From Paracoccus sp. SMMA_5_TC (lineage in GTDB: Bacteria > Pseudomonadota > Alphaproteobacteria > Rhodobacterales > Rhodobacteraceae), in assembly GCF_009696685.2 (NCBI RefSeq), contig NZ_CP102357.1, forward strand, positions 77,169 through 141,168: DNA of 64,000 bases. The letters run 5' to 3'. The notes under the pieces were generated by a model. It was not told the origin of the DNA, did not search any database, and saw only the letters and a program-made list of their open reading frames with translations. Below are positions 19,639-28,793 of this stretch, in pieces (within the stretch, counting starts at the first letter, position 1; the number at the start of each line of letters is the position of its first letter). A program made the position numbers and the translations under genes.

Positions 19639-20568
19639 GTGAACATCACCCTGCGCCAGCTGCGCGCCTTTCTGGCGGTGGCCGAGCTGGGCCGTTTCAA
19701 CCTGGCCGCCAGCGAAATGGGGCTGACGCAATCGGCGGTCAGCATCCTGATTCGCGAGCTGAAAAACGAAATGGGGGTGCGGCTCTTCGACCGCCACACC
19801 CGCATGGTCAGCCTGTCGGTCACCGGCCGCGAATTCCTGCCCCAGGCACGCAAGGTTCTGCATGATCTGGATCAGGCCACGCGCGGCGTGCGCGACAGCG
19901 CGGCGCTGAAATCGGGCCAGGTCACCATCGCCGCCGCCATCGTGCTTGCCGCCACCATGGTGCCCCCGATCCTCGCGACCTTCATGGATCGTTATCCCGG
20001 GGTCTCGGTCCAGCTTTGCGACATGGCCGAAGAGCGCATCCGCATCGCCCTGCGCCGCAACGAGGTCGACATCGCCCTGGGCACCCAGATCGACGACGAT
20101 CCGGAAATCACCGCCACGCCGGTGATTCGCGACCGGCTGACGCTGATCTGCAATGCCGGTCATCCGCTGGCGCGTCGCCCCCATGTCAGCTGGGCCGAAC
20201 TGGTTGCCGAACGGCTGATCGTGCTGAACCGCCGCAATCCGCTGCGGGATCTGGTCGAACAGACGATGATCCGCGTCGCCCCCGGCTTCCGTCCCGCCTA
20301 TGAGGTGCGCTTTTCCTCGACCGCGATCAGCATGATTTCGGCCGGGCTGGGGGTGTCGGTGCTGCCCGAGAATACCGGCCTGCTGGCGCCCGACGTGAAT
20401 GTGCGCAGCGTGGCGCTGATCGAGCCGGTCGTGACGCGCGACATCGCCTTGTTGCAGCACCGCCAGCGCAGCCTGTCGCCGGCGGCCGAACAATTGCGCT
20501 GTCTGATCCTGGAACAGATGCAGGGCAGCGCAACTCACAGGGGCCGGCGGCCGGCCAGAACCGCCTGA
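19639..20568 (+). CDS. LysR-family transcriptional regulator, downstream of the nucleoside transporter
   Basis: The N-terminal winged helix reads TLRQLRAFLAVAELGRFNLA then SQSAVSILIRELKNE-like residues, followed by the LysR effector domain with FPTV-type elements and VLPENTGLL near the C-terminus. GTG at 19639 was chosen over the in-frame GTG at 19627 because a G-rich site precedes it and the family begins at this point. It lies 51 bases after the ABC operon in the same direction and may be co-transcribed. Its target is not known; the transporter and the neighbouring purine genes are likely candidates. Confidence 0.88.
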   Translation: MNITLRQLRAFLAVAELGRFNLAASEMGLTQSAVSILIRELKNEMGVRLFDRHTRMVSLSVTGREFLPQARKVLHDLDQATRGVRDSAALKSGQVTIAAAIVLAATMVPPILATFMDRYPGVSVQLCDMAEERIRIALRRNEVDIALGTQIDDDPEITATPVIRDRLTLICNAGHPLARRPHVSWAELVAERLIVLNRRNPLRDLVEQTMIRVAPGFRPAYEVRFSSTAISMISAGLGVSVLPENTGLLAPDVNVRSVALIEPVVTRDIALLQHRQRSLSPAAEQLRCLILEQMQGSATHRGRRPARTA

Positions 20569-20596
20569 TCGCAGATCCGGCGCCCGCGCCCGGAAT

Positions 20597-20623
20597 GAAA
20601 AGAGCCGGACCCGAAGGTCCGGC
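20597..20623 (-). terminator. Rho-independent terminator for the NCS2 permease gene
   Basis: An 8-bp GCCGGACC/GGTCCGGC stem with a 4-base loop at 20604-20623 is followed on the minus strand by TCTTTTC (20597-20603). It lies 27 bases past the permease stop and also separates it from the convergent LysR gene. Confidence 0.85.
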
Positions 20624-20650
20624 CAAGGGGGGTTGCAAGTCGTGTTGTGG

Positions 20651-22087
20651 TCAGTGACCGGCTTCCGACAGGTCCTGAGTGCGCGGCGGAATGCCGTTGA
20701 ACAGCAGGTTCAGCAGCAGCGCCGAGAAGGTGCCGACCAGGATGCCGCTGTGGAAGATACGTTCCACCAGATGCGGCATCTTCTCGAACATGGTGGGCGC
20801 CACCACCGGGATCATCGCCAGTGCAAGGCTGACCGCGACGATATAGATGTTGCGGCGATTCTTCACGAAGTCGACGCGCGACAGGATCTTGACGCCGGTC
20901 GCCGACACCATGCCGAACATCACCAGCGCGGCGCCGCCGACGACATAGCTGGGGATGGATGCGCTGATGAAGGCCAGCTTGGGCAGGCAGCCCAGCAGGA
21001 TCAGGATCGCACCGCCCGCCGCCACGACATAGCGGCTGAGCACACCCGTGATCTGCAGCAGGCCGACGTTCTGGGCATAGGTGGTATAGGTGAAGGTGTT
21101 GAAGATGCCGCCGATGATATTGCCGATGCCATCGGTGCGCAGACCGCGGGCCAGACGCTCTTCGCTCAGCTTCTGGCCGGCCATGTCGGTCACGGCGACG
21201 AACTGGCCGGTGGCCTCGATCATCATCACGATCATCACCGCGCTGAGGCCGATGGTGCCCCACAGGTTGAAGATCGGCGTCCCGAAGGCGAAGGGGGTGA
21301 TGATGTTGACCCAATGCGCGTCGCCCAGCCCCTCGAAGCTGACCTTGCCCGCCGCGATCGAGATGCCGAAGCCCGCGGCAATGCCGATCAGCACGCCCAG
21401 GTTGGCATAGAAGCCCTTGAAAAAGCGGGTCACCAGCAGGATGCTTGCCAGGACGATGCCGGCAACGACGATGTTGAACGGCTCGCCGTAATTCGGGTTG
21501 GGCACCATGCCTTCGGCCGTGCGGATCATCGGCTGACCGCCTGCGGCCCAGTTCACGCCGACCCGCATCAACGACACCCCGATGATCAGCATGCAGGTGC
21601 CCGTCACCACGGCCGGAAAGAACCGCACCCATTTGCTGAAGAACCAGGCCGCGATCACCGTGAAGATGCCCGAGCCGATCACCGCGCCGAACACGCCGCG
21701 GATGCCCAGTTCGGGATCCTGGCCGGTGGCGATGATGACCGGCACGGCGGTGAAGCTGATGCCCATCATGATCGGCAGACGCGCCCCGAACTTCCAGACG
21801 CCAAGGCACTGGATCATGGTGACGATGCCGCAGCAGAACAGGTCCGCACTGATCAGCAGCGCCACCTGTTCCTTGGTCATTCCCAATGCGTTGCCGATCA
21901 GCAGCGGCACGGCAACCGCGCCGGCATACATGACCAGCACATGTTGCAGCCCCAGCGCGAACAGCTTGGGCGCTGGAAATTTTTCTTCAATCGGATCAAA
22001 GTCCTTTGTTTTCTCGGCCGGAGTCTGATCCTGTTGGGTCGCCAGCGCGTCCCAGTCCTCCGCCTTAACCTCCAAGCTGCCGCTCAC
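20651..22087 (-). CDS. NCS2-family urate/xanthine permease
   Basis: A nucleobase:cation symporter-2 with about 12-14 helices and 478 residues. The NAT signature is complete (QNVGLLQITG), and the conserved TM8 acidic motif is MIEATGQFVA. The QNVGLLQITG form is like that of bacterial urate/xanthine carriers rather than uracil carriers, so purine-ring substrates are likely. GTG at 22087 was chosen because GGGAGGAG lies 4-6 bases upstream; the longer frame adds 19 residues. It is divergent from a LysR gene, with two candidate regulator sites between them. Confidence 0.9.
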   Translation of the reverse strand: MSGSLEVKAEDWDALATQQDQTPAEKTKDFDPIEEKFPAPKLFALGLQHVLVMYAGAVAVPLLIGNALGMTKEQVALLISADLFCCGIVTMIQCLGVWKFGARLPIMMGISFTAVPVIIATGQDPELGIRGVFGAVIGSGIFTVIAAWFFSKWVRFFPAVVTGTCMLIIGVSLMRVGVNWAAGGQPMIRTAEGMVPNPNYGEPFNIVVAGIVLASILLVTRFFKGFYANLGVLIGIAAGFGISIAAGKVSFEGLGDAHWVNIITPFAFGTPIFNLWGTIGLSAVMIVMMIEATGQFVAVTDMAGQKLSEERLARGLRTDGIGNIIGGIFNTFTYTTYAQNVGLLQITGVLSRYVVAAGGAILILLGCLPKLAFISASIPSYVVGGAALVMFGMVSATGVKILSRVDFVKNRRNIYIVAVSLALAMIPVVAPTMFEKMPHLVERIFHSGILVGTFSALLLNLLFNGIPPRTQDLSEAGH

Positions 22088-22190
22088 GGCACTCCTCCCT
22101 GTGTTATTCGTGTTCCGTCGCATGGTTTCCGACATGCCTGACACGATTGTGGGCGAAGCAATTCATTTATCAATCGGCACAATTGACTTT

Positions 22191-22202
22191 ATTCATCTGA
22201 AT
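22191..22202. promoter_or_regulatory. LysR-box candidate ATTCATCTGAAT
   Basis: A 12-base dyad (ATTCA-TC-TGAAT) in the spacer between the NCS2 permease and its divergent LysR gene. The same dyad, with one changed central base, lies at 35834-35845 before another LysR gene. A related ATTCATTTATCAAT lies 30 bases away at 22161. The shared TATCAATCGG word at 22168-22177 also occurs, inverted, at 14648-14657. Confidence 0.55.
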
Positions 22203-22237
22203 TTCGTATGAATGTAAGCGGGGGGGAAAACGCCGCG

Positions 22238-23176
22238 ATGGAACCGACGCTGAAACAGTTCCGCGCCTTTGTGACCGTGGCCGAAACCGGCCAGATCACC
22301 CGCGCCGCCGAACGCCTGGGGCTGTCGCAATCGGCGGTCAGCACGCTGATCGCGCAGCTGGAACAGAACCTGAACCTGCGCCTTTTCGACCGTCACACCC
22401 GGCTGTTGCGCCTGACCCAGGCCGGGGCCGAGGCGCTGGCCGTCGCCCGACAGGCCATCGGCGATCTGGACCGGCTGGTGGAAAATGCGCGCGATCTGAA
22501 CAGTTTCAGCCGCGGCCGGGTCTCGATCGCCGCCGGGACGTTGCAGGCCGCCCTGCTGCTGCCGCGGGCGATCCGCAACTTCAACGAACGCTATCCGAAT
22601 GTCGAAATCTCGATGCACGACGTGTCAGAGCGCGCCATGATCGAGATGGTCAAGAACGGCACCGTCGATCTGGGCATGGGCACGGTTCCCGACCGCGACA
22701 GCGAAATCAGCGGCGCCGAGCTGATGACCGATTCGTTTCTGGTGGTGATGCGCCCCGAACATCCGCTGGCGCAGCGCGGCACCCTGCGCTGGGGCGACCT
22801 GACCGAGGAACCGCTGATCGGGCCCCAGCGCGGCAACCCCATCCGCGAACGCCTGCAGACCGAACTGGCCCGCGCCGGGGTGGAGCTGACCTTGCATCGC
22901 AGCTTTCAGGATGTGTCCTTGCCGCTGACCATCATCGGCATGGTCCATGCCGGGCTGGGCGTGGCAATCATGACCTCGACCGTGCGACCGCTGGCACAGG
23001 CGCTTGGGCTGGTCACCATCCTGCCGACCGAGCCGGTGATCTCGCGCAAGATATCGCTGATCCAGCGCAGCGATCACACGCTGGCACCGGCCAGCCGGCT
23101 GTTTCGCGATTTCGTCCATCGCACGACGCAGGCCACGATGCGACGGGGCATGCGCCCGGATGTGACTGGCGGATAG
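22238..23176 (+). CDS. LysR-family regulator, divergent from the purine permease
   Basis: A 312-residue LysR protein. The DNA-binding domain is clear: LKQFRAFVTVAETGQITRAA and SQSAVSTLIAQLEQ, followed by the inducer-binding domain. The ATG at 22238 fits the family start (MEPTLKQFRAF); the ATG at 22208 has no ribosome site. The divergent arrangement with the NCS2 permease makes that gene the most probable target. The gene ends in a GC hairpin facing the molybdenum hydroxylase operon. Confidence 0.9.
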   Translation: MEPTLKQFRAFVTVAETGQITRAAERLGLSQSAVSTLIAQLEQNLNLRLFDRHTRLLRLTQAGAEALAVARQAIGDLDRLVENARDLNSFSRGRVSIAAGTLQAALLLPRAIRNFNERYPNVEISMHDVSERAMIEMVKNGTVDLGMGTVPDRDSEISGAELMTDSFLVVMRPEHPLAQRGTLRWGDLTEEPLIGPQRGNPIRERLQTELARAGVELTLHRSFQDVSLPLTIIGMVHAGLGVAIMTSTVRPLAQALGLVTILPTEPVISRKISLIQRSDHTLAPASRLFRDFVHRTTQATMRRGMRPDVTGG

Positions 23177-23199
23177 CCCCCGCCCGCAGGGGCGGGGGC
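23176..23199. terminator. GC-rich hairpin between convergent lysR and hydroxylase genes
   Basis: A perfect 10-bp stem (GCCCCCGCCC with GGGCGGGGGC) closes a GCAG tetraloop. It sits between two convergent stop codons (23176 and 23213) and so can serve both strands, although neither side has a U-tract. Confidence 0.7.
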
Positions 23200-23212
23200 G
23201 CAGGTCTTGCGA

Positions 23213-25516
23213 TCAGGCGGCGCCGGCGTCTTGGCGGGCCTTGCGGCGCAGCCCCTCCAGCACATCCTCGGGCGTGATCGGATAGTGATGGAAGCGCACG
23301 CCGATGGCGTCATGGACGGCATTGGCGATGGCCGGACCGATGGCGATGATCGGATCCTCGCCCACACCCTTGGCCCCCCAGGGGCCGCCGGGATCGGGCG
23401 CGGCCTCCAGGATGATCGTTTCGATGTCGGGCATGTCCATTGACAGCGGCATCTTGTAATCGACCAGCCCCGCGTTCAGCGACCGGCCATTGGTGCGGTC
23501 GATGACATAATCCTCGGTCAGGGTATGGCCGATGCCCTGCTGGATCCCGCCTTCGATCTGGCCCTGGGCGGCGATCGGATGGATCACCTTGCCGACATCG
23601 TGCACCGGGACCACCTTGCGGCATTCGATGATGCCGGTTTCGGTATCCACCGCCACCTCGACGAAATGCGCGGCGAAAGAATAGGACTTCGTCGGCATGT
23701 AGCTGCCCGAGGCGATCAGATGCTCGGCCGGAATGCCGCGCGACGGACCCATGGCCTCGTGCACGGTCAGGCTCTGGCCGGGCTTGCCCTCGACGGTGAT
23801 GATGCCATCGACCATCTGCAGGTGTTCGGGCTTTTCCTGCAGCTTCTCGGCCGCACGGGCCAGGACGCGCTGGCGCAGTTCGGCCGCGGCCATCTTGGCG
23901 GCGGAACCCACCAGATAGGTGGTGTGGCTGGCGAAGGCGCCGATATCCCACGGCACGACATCGGTATCGCCATGCACGACCGAGACCGATTCGAAGGGAA
24001 CGCCCAGTTCCTCGGCGACGATCTGCGCCAGGGCAGTGTGGGCCCCGGTGCCCAGCCCCGCCGCGCCGGTCAGCAGGGTGACGCTGCCGTCCTCGTTCAT
24101 CTTGACGGTGGCGTTGCCCTGTTCCTTGATGCCGGGATAGGCCGACGATCCATGCATCTCGCAGCCGATGCCCCAGCCCTTGCGGATGGCAGGGTTCCTG
24201 GGATCGGTGCGATCGGCATTGCGCTTGCCCGCCCAGTCGAAAGCCTTGATGCCATGGCTGATGCAGGTTTCAAGGCCGTGCCCGATGATCGGATGACCCG
24301 AAGGCGCGATGTCGCCTTCGCGCACCGCATTGCGCAGCCGCATCTCGGCCGGGTCGATGCCCAGCTTTTCGGCGGCCTCGTCGATCTGGATGTCGATGGC
24401 GTAATAGGTCTGCACCACGCCATAGCCACGGAAGGCGCCGGCAATGGGGGTGTTGGTATAGACCGCGCGCCCGTCCAGCCGAACGTTCGGACAGCGATAG
24501 AGCGAGGTGGCCGAGGCGGTGCCGACATTGGTCACGCCGGGGCTGTGCGATCCGTAGGCGCCCGATTCATAGACGATCTTCATGTCGCGGGCGGTCAGCG
24601 TGCCATCCTTGCGGAAGCCCTGTTTCAGCCACATCTTGAACGGGTGACGGGTGCGTCCGGCCAGGAAGGTTTCCTTGCGCGTGAACTCCATCCTGACCGG
24701 ACGCCGGCATTGCTTGGCCAGCAGCGCGCACAGGAATTCGTGCTGGAACAGATCCTGCTTGGCGCCGAAGCCGCCGCCCATGTGATCGACCAGCACCCGC
24801 ACCTTGTTCAGCGGCAGGCCCAGAACCTCGGCCAGGGCGCCGCGCACCATGAACGAGGTCTGGGTCGAGGTCCAGAACGTCAGCTTGCCCGAACCGTCCC
24901 AGTCGGCGACGCAGATGTTGGGCTCCATGTAGGTGGGGGTCGGGCGTCCGCCCTCGAACCAGCCTTCCAGGATCAGGTCGGCCTCGGCAAAGCCCTTTTC
25001 GACATCGCCGCGTTCGATCTGCACCGGCGGGATCACCAGGTTGCCCCCCGGCCCGACGTCGTGGATCTGCGGCGCATCGGGCGATTGGGCGCTGTCGACG
25101 TCAAAGACCGCCGGCAAGGGTTCGTATTCGACCTCGATCAGCTCCAGGGCCTCGTCGGCGATTTCCTCGCTGATGGCGGCGACGGCGGCGACACCCTCGC
25201 CCCAGAACCGCACCTTGTCCTCGAGGATATACTGATCCTTGGTGCAGGAGGCCGAACGCGGATGCGGCGAACCGTAATGCAGCACCTTGGGCACGTCGTG
25301 ATGGGTCAGCACCGCCTTGACGCCCGGATAGGCCAGCGCCCTGGACACGTCGATGCTCTTGATGCGGGCATGGGCGATGTCGGAACGCTTGATCTTGCCG
25401 TAAAGCATCCCGGGCAGATGGTAGTCGCCGGTATACTTGCCCTCGCCCGTCACCTTCTCGATGACGTCCTGGCGCTTGACGCTTTTGCCGACGATGCGGA
25501 AATCATGCTTGGTCAT
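23213..25516 (-). CDS. Xanthine dehydrogenase-family molybdenum-binding subunit
   Basis: The large catalytic subunit (767 residues) of a three-subunit molybdenum hydroxylase that adds oxygen from water to an N-heterocycle or aldehyde. Family features are HMGGGFGAKQ, TPIAGAFRGYG, and the C-terminal GAKGVGEDP with the catalytic base glutamate. The start at 25516 (MTKHDFRIVGK) follows the iron-sulfur subunit stop by one base; the longer frame is a shadow. In this neighbourhood of nucleoside and purine carriers a hypoxanthine or xanthine substrate is most likely. Nicotinate- or picolinate-type hydroxylases share the same architecture and cannot be excluded. Confidence 0.92.
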   Translation of the reverse strand: MTKHDFRIVGKSVKRQDVIEKVTGEGKYTGDYHLPGMLYGKIKRSDIAHARIKSIDVSRALAYPGVKAVLTHHDVPKVLHYGSPHPRSASCTKDQYILEDKVRFWGEGVAAVAAISEEIADEALELIEVEYEPLPAVFDVDSAQSPDAPQIHDVGPGGNLVIPPVQIERGDVEKGFAEADLILEGWFEGGRPTPTYMEPNICVADWDGSGKLTFWTSTQTSFMVRGALAEVLGLPLNKVRVLVDHMGGGFGAKQDLFQHEFLCALLAKQCRRPVRMEFTRKETFLAGRTRHPFKMWLKQGFRKDGTLTARDMKIVYESGAYGSHSPGVTNVGTASATSLYRCPNVRLDGRAVYTNTPIAGAFRGYGVVQTYYAIDIQIDEAAEKLGIDPAEMRLRNAVREGDIAPSGHPIIGHGLETCISHGIKAFDWAGKRNADRTDPRNPAIRKGWGIGCEMHGSSAYPGIKEQGNATVKMNEDGSVTLLTGAAGLGTGAHTALAQIVAEELGVPFESVSVVHGDTDVVPWDIGAFASHTTYLVGSAAKMAAAELRQRVLARAAEKLQEKPEHLQMVDGIITVEGKPGQSLTVHEAMGPSRGIPAEHLIASGSYMPTKSYSFAAHFVEVAVDTETGIIECRKVVPVHDVGKVIHPIAAQGQIEGGIQQGIGHTLTEDYVIDRTNGRSLNAGLVDYKMPLSMDMPDIETIILEAAPDPGGPWGAKGVGEDPIIAIGPAIANAVHDAIGVRFHHYPITPEDVLEGLRRKARQDAGAA

Positions 25517-25517
25517 C

Positions 25518-26018
25518 TCAGGCCTCCACCGATGCCGCCTTGGCGGCCGCCATGCGCTTGCCGGCGGTGCGGATCGCGTCGAAGATCTTGGTATAGCCGG
25601 TGCAGCGGCAGATGTTGCCCGACAGGCCAAAGCGGATTTCCTCGTCCGTTGGCAGCGGATTTTGGTCCAGCAGATGCTTGGCCATGATCAGGATGCCGGG
25701 GGTGCAGAACCCGCATTGCGAGGCACCGTGTTCCATGAAGGCCTCTTGCAGGGGGTGCAGTTCGTCGGGGTTGGGCTGCATGCCCTCGACGGTCAGCACC
25801 TCGGCGCCCTGCGCCTCGGCCGCCAGCATCAGGCAGGCGTTGACGGGCTGGCCGTTGACCATCACCGTGCAGGCGCCGCAGTCGCCGACGTCGCAACCCT
25901 TCTTGGTGCCGGTCAGCCCGACCTCTTCGCGCAGCGTGTCCAGGAGCGAACGATAGCCCTCCACCAGGACGCTGCGCTGTTCCCCGTTCACGCTGAATTC
26001 GAGATGGATCTTTTTCAT
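25518..26018 (-). CDS. Molybdenum hydroxylase [2Fe-2S] subunit
   Basis: A 166-residue iron-sulfur subunit. The plant-type cluster motif GCDVGDCGACTV with a following Cys in VNACLM, and the alpha-helical cluster motif CGFCTPG then NICRCTGY, together bind two [2Fe-2S] clusters that relay electrons from molybdenum to FAD. The start ATG at 26018 forms an ATGA overlap with the FAD-subunit stop, showing translational coupling. The larger open frame reaching upstream is the shadow of the FAD gene. Confidence 0.93.
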   Translation of the reverse strand: MKKIHLEFSVNGEQRSVLVEGYRSLLDTLREEVGLTGTKKGCDVGDCGACTVMVNGQPVNACLMLAAEAQGAEVLTVEGMQPNPDELHPLQEAFMEHGASQCGFCTPGILIMAKHLLDQNPLPTDEEIRFGLSGNICRCTGYTKIFDAIRTAGKRMAAAKAASVEA

Positions 26019-26878
26019 GCCGCTTCCTCCAGAGCGAGCGAGACCGCACGCCGGGTCAGAACCCCGACCATGTCGCGCCGATATTCGGCCGAACTGCGGA
26101 CATTGCTGATGGGCGTGCATTCCTGCATCGCCTGTTCGGCCGCCGCGGCGATGGTGTCCGCGTCCAGCCGCGATCCGACCAGGATCGCTTCGGCCCTGGG
26201 CGCGCGCAGCACCACCGGCCCGACCGCGCCAAGCGCGATCCGCGCCCCGGTGCATTCGCCGCCCTGGGTATCCAGGCTGACGGCAACGCCGACGGTGGCC
26301 AGTTCCATGGCCTTGCGGCGACCATGCTTGATATAGGCGCGGCCGCTGCCGGACTTGGGCGGGGGCACGGCGATCGCCACCGCGATTTCGCCCGGCTGCA
26401 ACACGCTGCGGCCCGGGCCGGTAAAGAATTCCGCCAGCGGGACCGTGCGACCGCCCTGCGGATTCCATATCTCGATGCTGGCGCCATCGGCGATCAGCGG
26501 CGGGATCGAATCGGCCGAGGGCGAGGCTCGGCAGATATTGCCGATCACCGTGGCGCGGTTGCGCACCTGGATCGAGGCCAGCAGCTGCATCGCCGTGCGC
26601 AGGTTGGGATAGTGTTTGACCACCGGCTCTGATGCCTCCAGCTGCCCGGCCGTGACCAGCGCGCCAAAGCGCAGCCCGCCTTGGTCGGACCATTCGATCC
26701 GGTCCAGTCCCGGCACACGCTTGATGTTGACCAGATGCGATACCCGACGCAGATGCTCGCGGATTTCCACGAACAGGTCGGTGCCGCCGGCCAGCAGATA
26801 GGCCCCCTCTCCCAGCGATGTCAGAAGCGCCGAGGCCTCCTCCAGTGTTGTCGGTTCATGATACTCGAAACGGCGCAA
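26015..26878 (-). CDS. Molybdenum hydroxylase FAD-binding subunit
   Basis: A 287-residue subunit of the CoxM/PucC type. The FAD-binding loops LLAGGTDLFVEIR and TVIGNICRASPSAD are both present. The start codon is TTG at 26878, an uncommon choice supported by AGGAGG about six bases upstream and by family alignment from the first residues. It is first in the leftward set FAD-FeS-Mo, 98 bases downstream of the co-directional gntR gene. Confidence 0.92.
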   Translation of the reverse strand: MRRFEYHEPTTLEEASALLTSLGEGAYLLAGGTDLFVEIREHLRRVSHLVNIKRVPGLDRIEWSDQGGLRFGALVTAGQLEASEPVVKHYPNLRTAMQLLASIQVRNRATVIGNICRASPSADSIPPLIADGASIEIWNPQGGRTVPLAEFFTGPGRSVLQPGEIAVAIAVPPPKSGSGRAYIKHGRRKAMELATVGVAVSLDTQGGECTGARIALGAVGPVVLRAPRAEAILVGSRLDADTIAAAAEQAMQECTPISNVRSSAEYRRDMVGVLTRRAVSLALEEAA

Positions 26879-26976
26879 TTTGCCCTCCTCTGGCTCATTG
26901 GTCTCAAGCGACAGATGCTGCTGCCTGGCCGCTTACCTGAACGGGGCTACGCCGGGTCGGTCCCTTGCTGCCTGCG

Positions 26977-27696
26977 CTAGCTGGGCATGGGGGGGCCGCT
27001 GTCCTGCGCTTCGCGCAGGAATTCGCGCTCGAGCGCGCTCAGCAGTTCGGTGTTGACGGCCTCGGCCATGGCGCCATCGCCACGCTGCAAGGCCGCCAGG
27101 GTCTTGGTATGGGCGATCACGCCCGAGAAACTTGATGGCCGCCCGCGCAAGGATGCCGCCAGCAGCGGCTGGCAATCGATCAGTTCGCGCATGAAACGGG
27201 CGATGGGCTCGTTCCCGGCCAGTTCGGTGAAGGCGATGTGGAATTCGCGCGACAGGTGACGCGCCTCGATCACCATGCCTTCGTCATAGGCCGCCGCCTC
27301 GCGCCGCAGGATGTCCTGCAACCGGTCCGAGGCGGCATCGTCCATCCGCTCGGCCAGCATCCGCAGCGCCGCACCTTCGTTGATGATGCGCGCCTGCATG
27401 ATCGCGCGTGTCGTCGCGGGCGAGCATTGCGTCACCGTCGCCCCGCAATTCGGGGTCAGTGCGACCAGCCCCGCCTGCGACAGGCGCAGCAGCGCATTGC
27501 GCACCGTCTGGCGACTGGCACAGGCCTGTTCGGACAGTTCGCGTTCGATCAGCCGGTGCCCTGGCGGTGTGCGCATCTGATGGATCCCCTCCATGACCAG
27601 CCGCACCACGCGCTGTTCGGCCTCGACACCGCTCTTGCTGCGGGGACCGGCAGGATCCTGGGGGGCTGCGGGGCGGTAGGAAAGCGTATCGGACAT
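26977..27696 (-). CDS. GntR/FadR-family regulator of the molybdenum hydroxylase operon
   Basis: A 239-residue protein with an N-terminal winged helix (IERELSEQACASRQTVRNALLRL read in short parts) and a C-terminal FCD ligand domain carrying the metal-type His residues in REFHIAF and VIAHTKTL. The ATG at 27696 was chosen; the open frame extends 7 codons further only through a TTG. It is upstream of and co-directional with the hydroxylase genes and divergent from the xdhC-like gene. Two operator-like palindromes lie just upstream, so autoregulation and control of both directions are likely. Confidence 0.9.
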   Translation of the reverse strand: MSDTLSYRPAAPQDPAGPRSKSGVEAEQRVVRLVMEGIHQMRTPPGHRLIERELSEQACASRQTVRNALLRLSQAGLVALTPNCGATVTQCSPATTRAIMQARIINEGAALRMLAERMDDAASDRLQDILRREAAAYDEGMVIEARHLSREFHIAFTELAGNEPIARFMRELIDCQPLLAASLRGRPSSFSGVIAHTKTLAALQRGDGAMAEAVNTELLSALEREFLREAQDSGPPMPS

Positions 27697-27705
27697 GGGA
27701 CACCG

Positions 27706-27756
27706 GATTGCTGACAATTTAAAGCTTGCGCGAATCTCTCCAGATTGTCAACAATC
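27706..27756. promoter_or_regulatory. Paired GntR operator candidates
   Basis: Two related dyads lie between gntR and the divergent xdhC-like gene. One is GATTGCTGACAATT at 27706-27719. The other is GATTGTCAACAATC at 27743-27756, a perfect palindrome around a CA centre. Their starts are 37 bases apart. TTGT-N-ACAA-type dyads are usual for FCD-family GntR regulators; binding here is inferred. Confidence 0.6.
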
Positions 27757-27823
27757 CTGTCATTGCGGCACGCTGCCGCTTCGCCAGCCGTTTCGGCTGA
27801 GGCGCCCCATGTCAGGAGGCCAC

Positions 27824-28792
27824 GTGTTCCAAAGCCGCACCATCATCTCGCAAGGCCGGGCCCGGCATCCGGCCCTGCTGGATCCGTGGGAAACCGCATT
27901 GCTCTTCGGACCGGGAACGGTGATGGCGGTGCTGACGGCCACGCATGGCCCGACCTATCGCAGCCTGGGCACGGCCATGGCCATCGCGCCTGACGGCCGC
28001 TTTGCCGGTGCGCTCAGTTCCGGCTGCATCGAGGCCGACCTGATCCTGCGCGCGCAGGAGGTGCGGGCAAGCGGCCAGCCCCAGCAGCTGCGCTACGGTC
28101 AGGGATCGCCCTTCATCGATTTGCGCCTGCCCTGCGGCGGCGCCATCGAGGTTTCGCTGTTCGTGATCCAGGATCCCGCGGTGCTGTCGGCATTGTCGCG
28201 CGAACGCGCGGCCCGACGCGAGGCGGCATTGCATCTGGCCCCCGACGGCGCCTTGCGCCTGCTGCAGGCCGACGCCCCCACCCTGCCCGGCCTGCGATTG
28301 ACCTTTCGCCCACCGCTGCGCTTTGTCATTTTCGGCGCCGGCCCCGAGGCGGCGGTCTTTGCCCAGCTGGTGCAATCGCTGGATTATGACCACCTGCTGC
28401 TGTCCCATGACGATCACAGCCTGAATGCCGCCGGCTCGATGGGCTGCAACACGCGGCGGCTGGGGCATTTGCCCGATATGGCGGCCGTGGTCGGCGATGC
28501 CCGTTGCGCGGCGCTGCTGTTCTATCACGACCACGAACACGAACCGCAGATCCTGCAACAACTGCTGGAAGGCCCCGCCTTTTACATCGGCGCCCAGGGC
28601 AGCCGCCGCACCCAGCAGGACCGGCTGGCGCGGCTGGCCGAACTGGGCCTGGCCGAGGAATCGCTGCAAAGGGTGCGCGGTCCGATCGGTCTGGTGCCCT
28701 CGGCCCGCGATCCGCGGCAGCTGGCGGTCTCGGTCCTGGCCGAGGTGATCGGCCTGGCGGCACCGGTCATCAGCGCCGAAACCCTGGCCTGA
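27824..28792 (+). CDS. XdhC-family molybdenum cofactor insertion protein
   Basis: XdhC/CoxI proteins bind and sulfurate the molybdenum cofactor before inserting it into xanthine-dehydrogenase-type enzymes. The N-terminal XdhC domain has AVLTATHGPTYRSLGTAM and FAGALSSGCIEADL. The C-terminal Rossmann-like domain has FVIFGAGPEAAVFAQL and IGAQGSRRTQQDR. GTG at 27824 has AGGAGG four bases upstream; the ATG at 27809 would place that site inside the gene. It is divergent from gntR and followed after one base by the mocA-like gene. Confidence 0.9.
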   Translation: MFQSRTIISQGRARHPALLDPWETALLFGPGTVMAVLTATHGPTYRSLGTAMAIAPDGRFAGALSSGCIEADLILRAQEVRASGQPQQLRYGQGSPFIDLRLPCGGAIEVSLFVIQDPAVLSALSRERAARREAALHLAPDGALRLLQADAPTLPGLRLTFRPPLRFVIFGAGPEAAVFAQLVQSLDYDHLLLSHDDHSLNAAGSMGCNTRRLGHLPDMAAVVGDARCAALLFYHDHEHEPQILQQLLEGPAFYIGAQGSRRTQQDRLARLAELGLAEESLQRVRGPIGLVPSARDPRQLAVSVLAEVIGLAAPVISAETLA

Positions 28793-28793
28793 G

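Noticed and set aside
17800..20538. 912-residue antisense open frame opposite the ABC transporter ATPase and LysR
   Set aside because: A shadow frame rich in His and Gln; the genes on the other strand have full motif sets.
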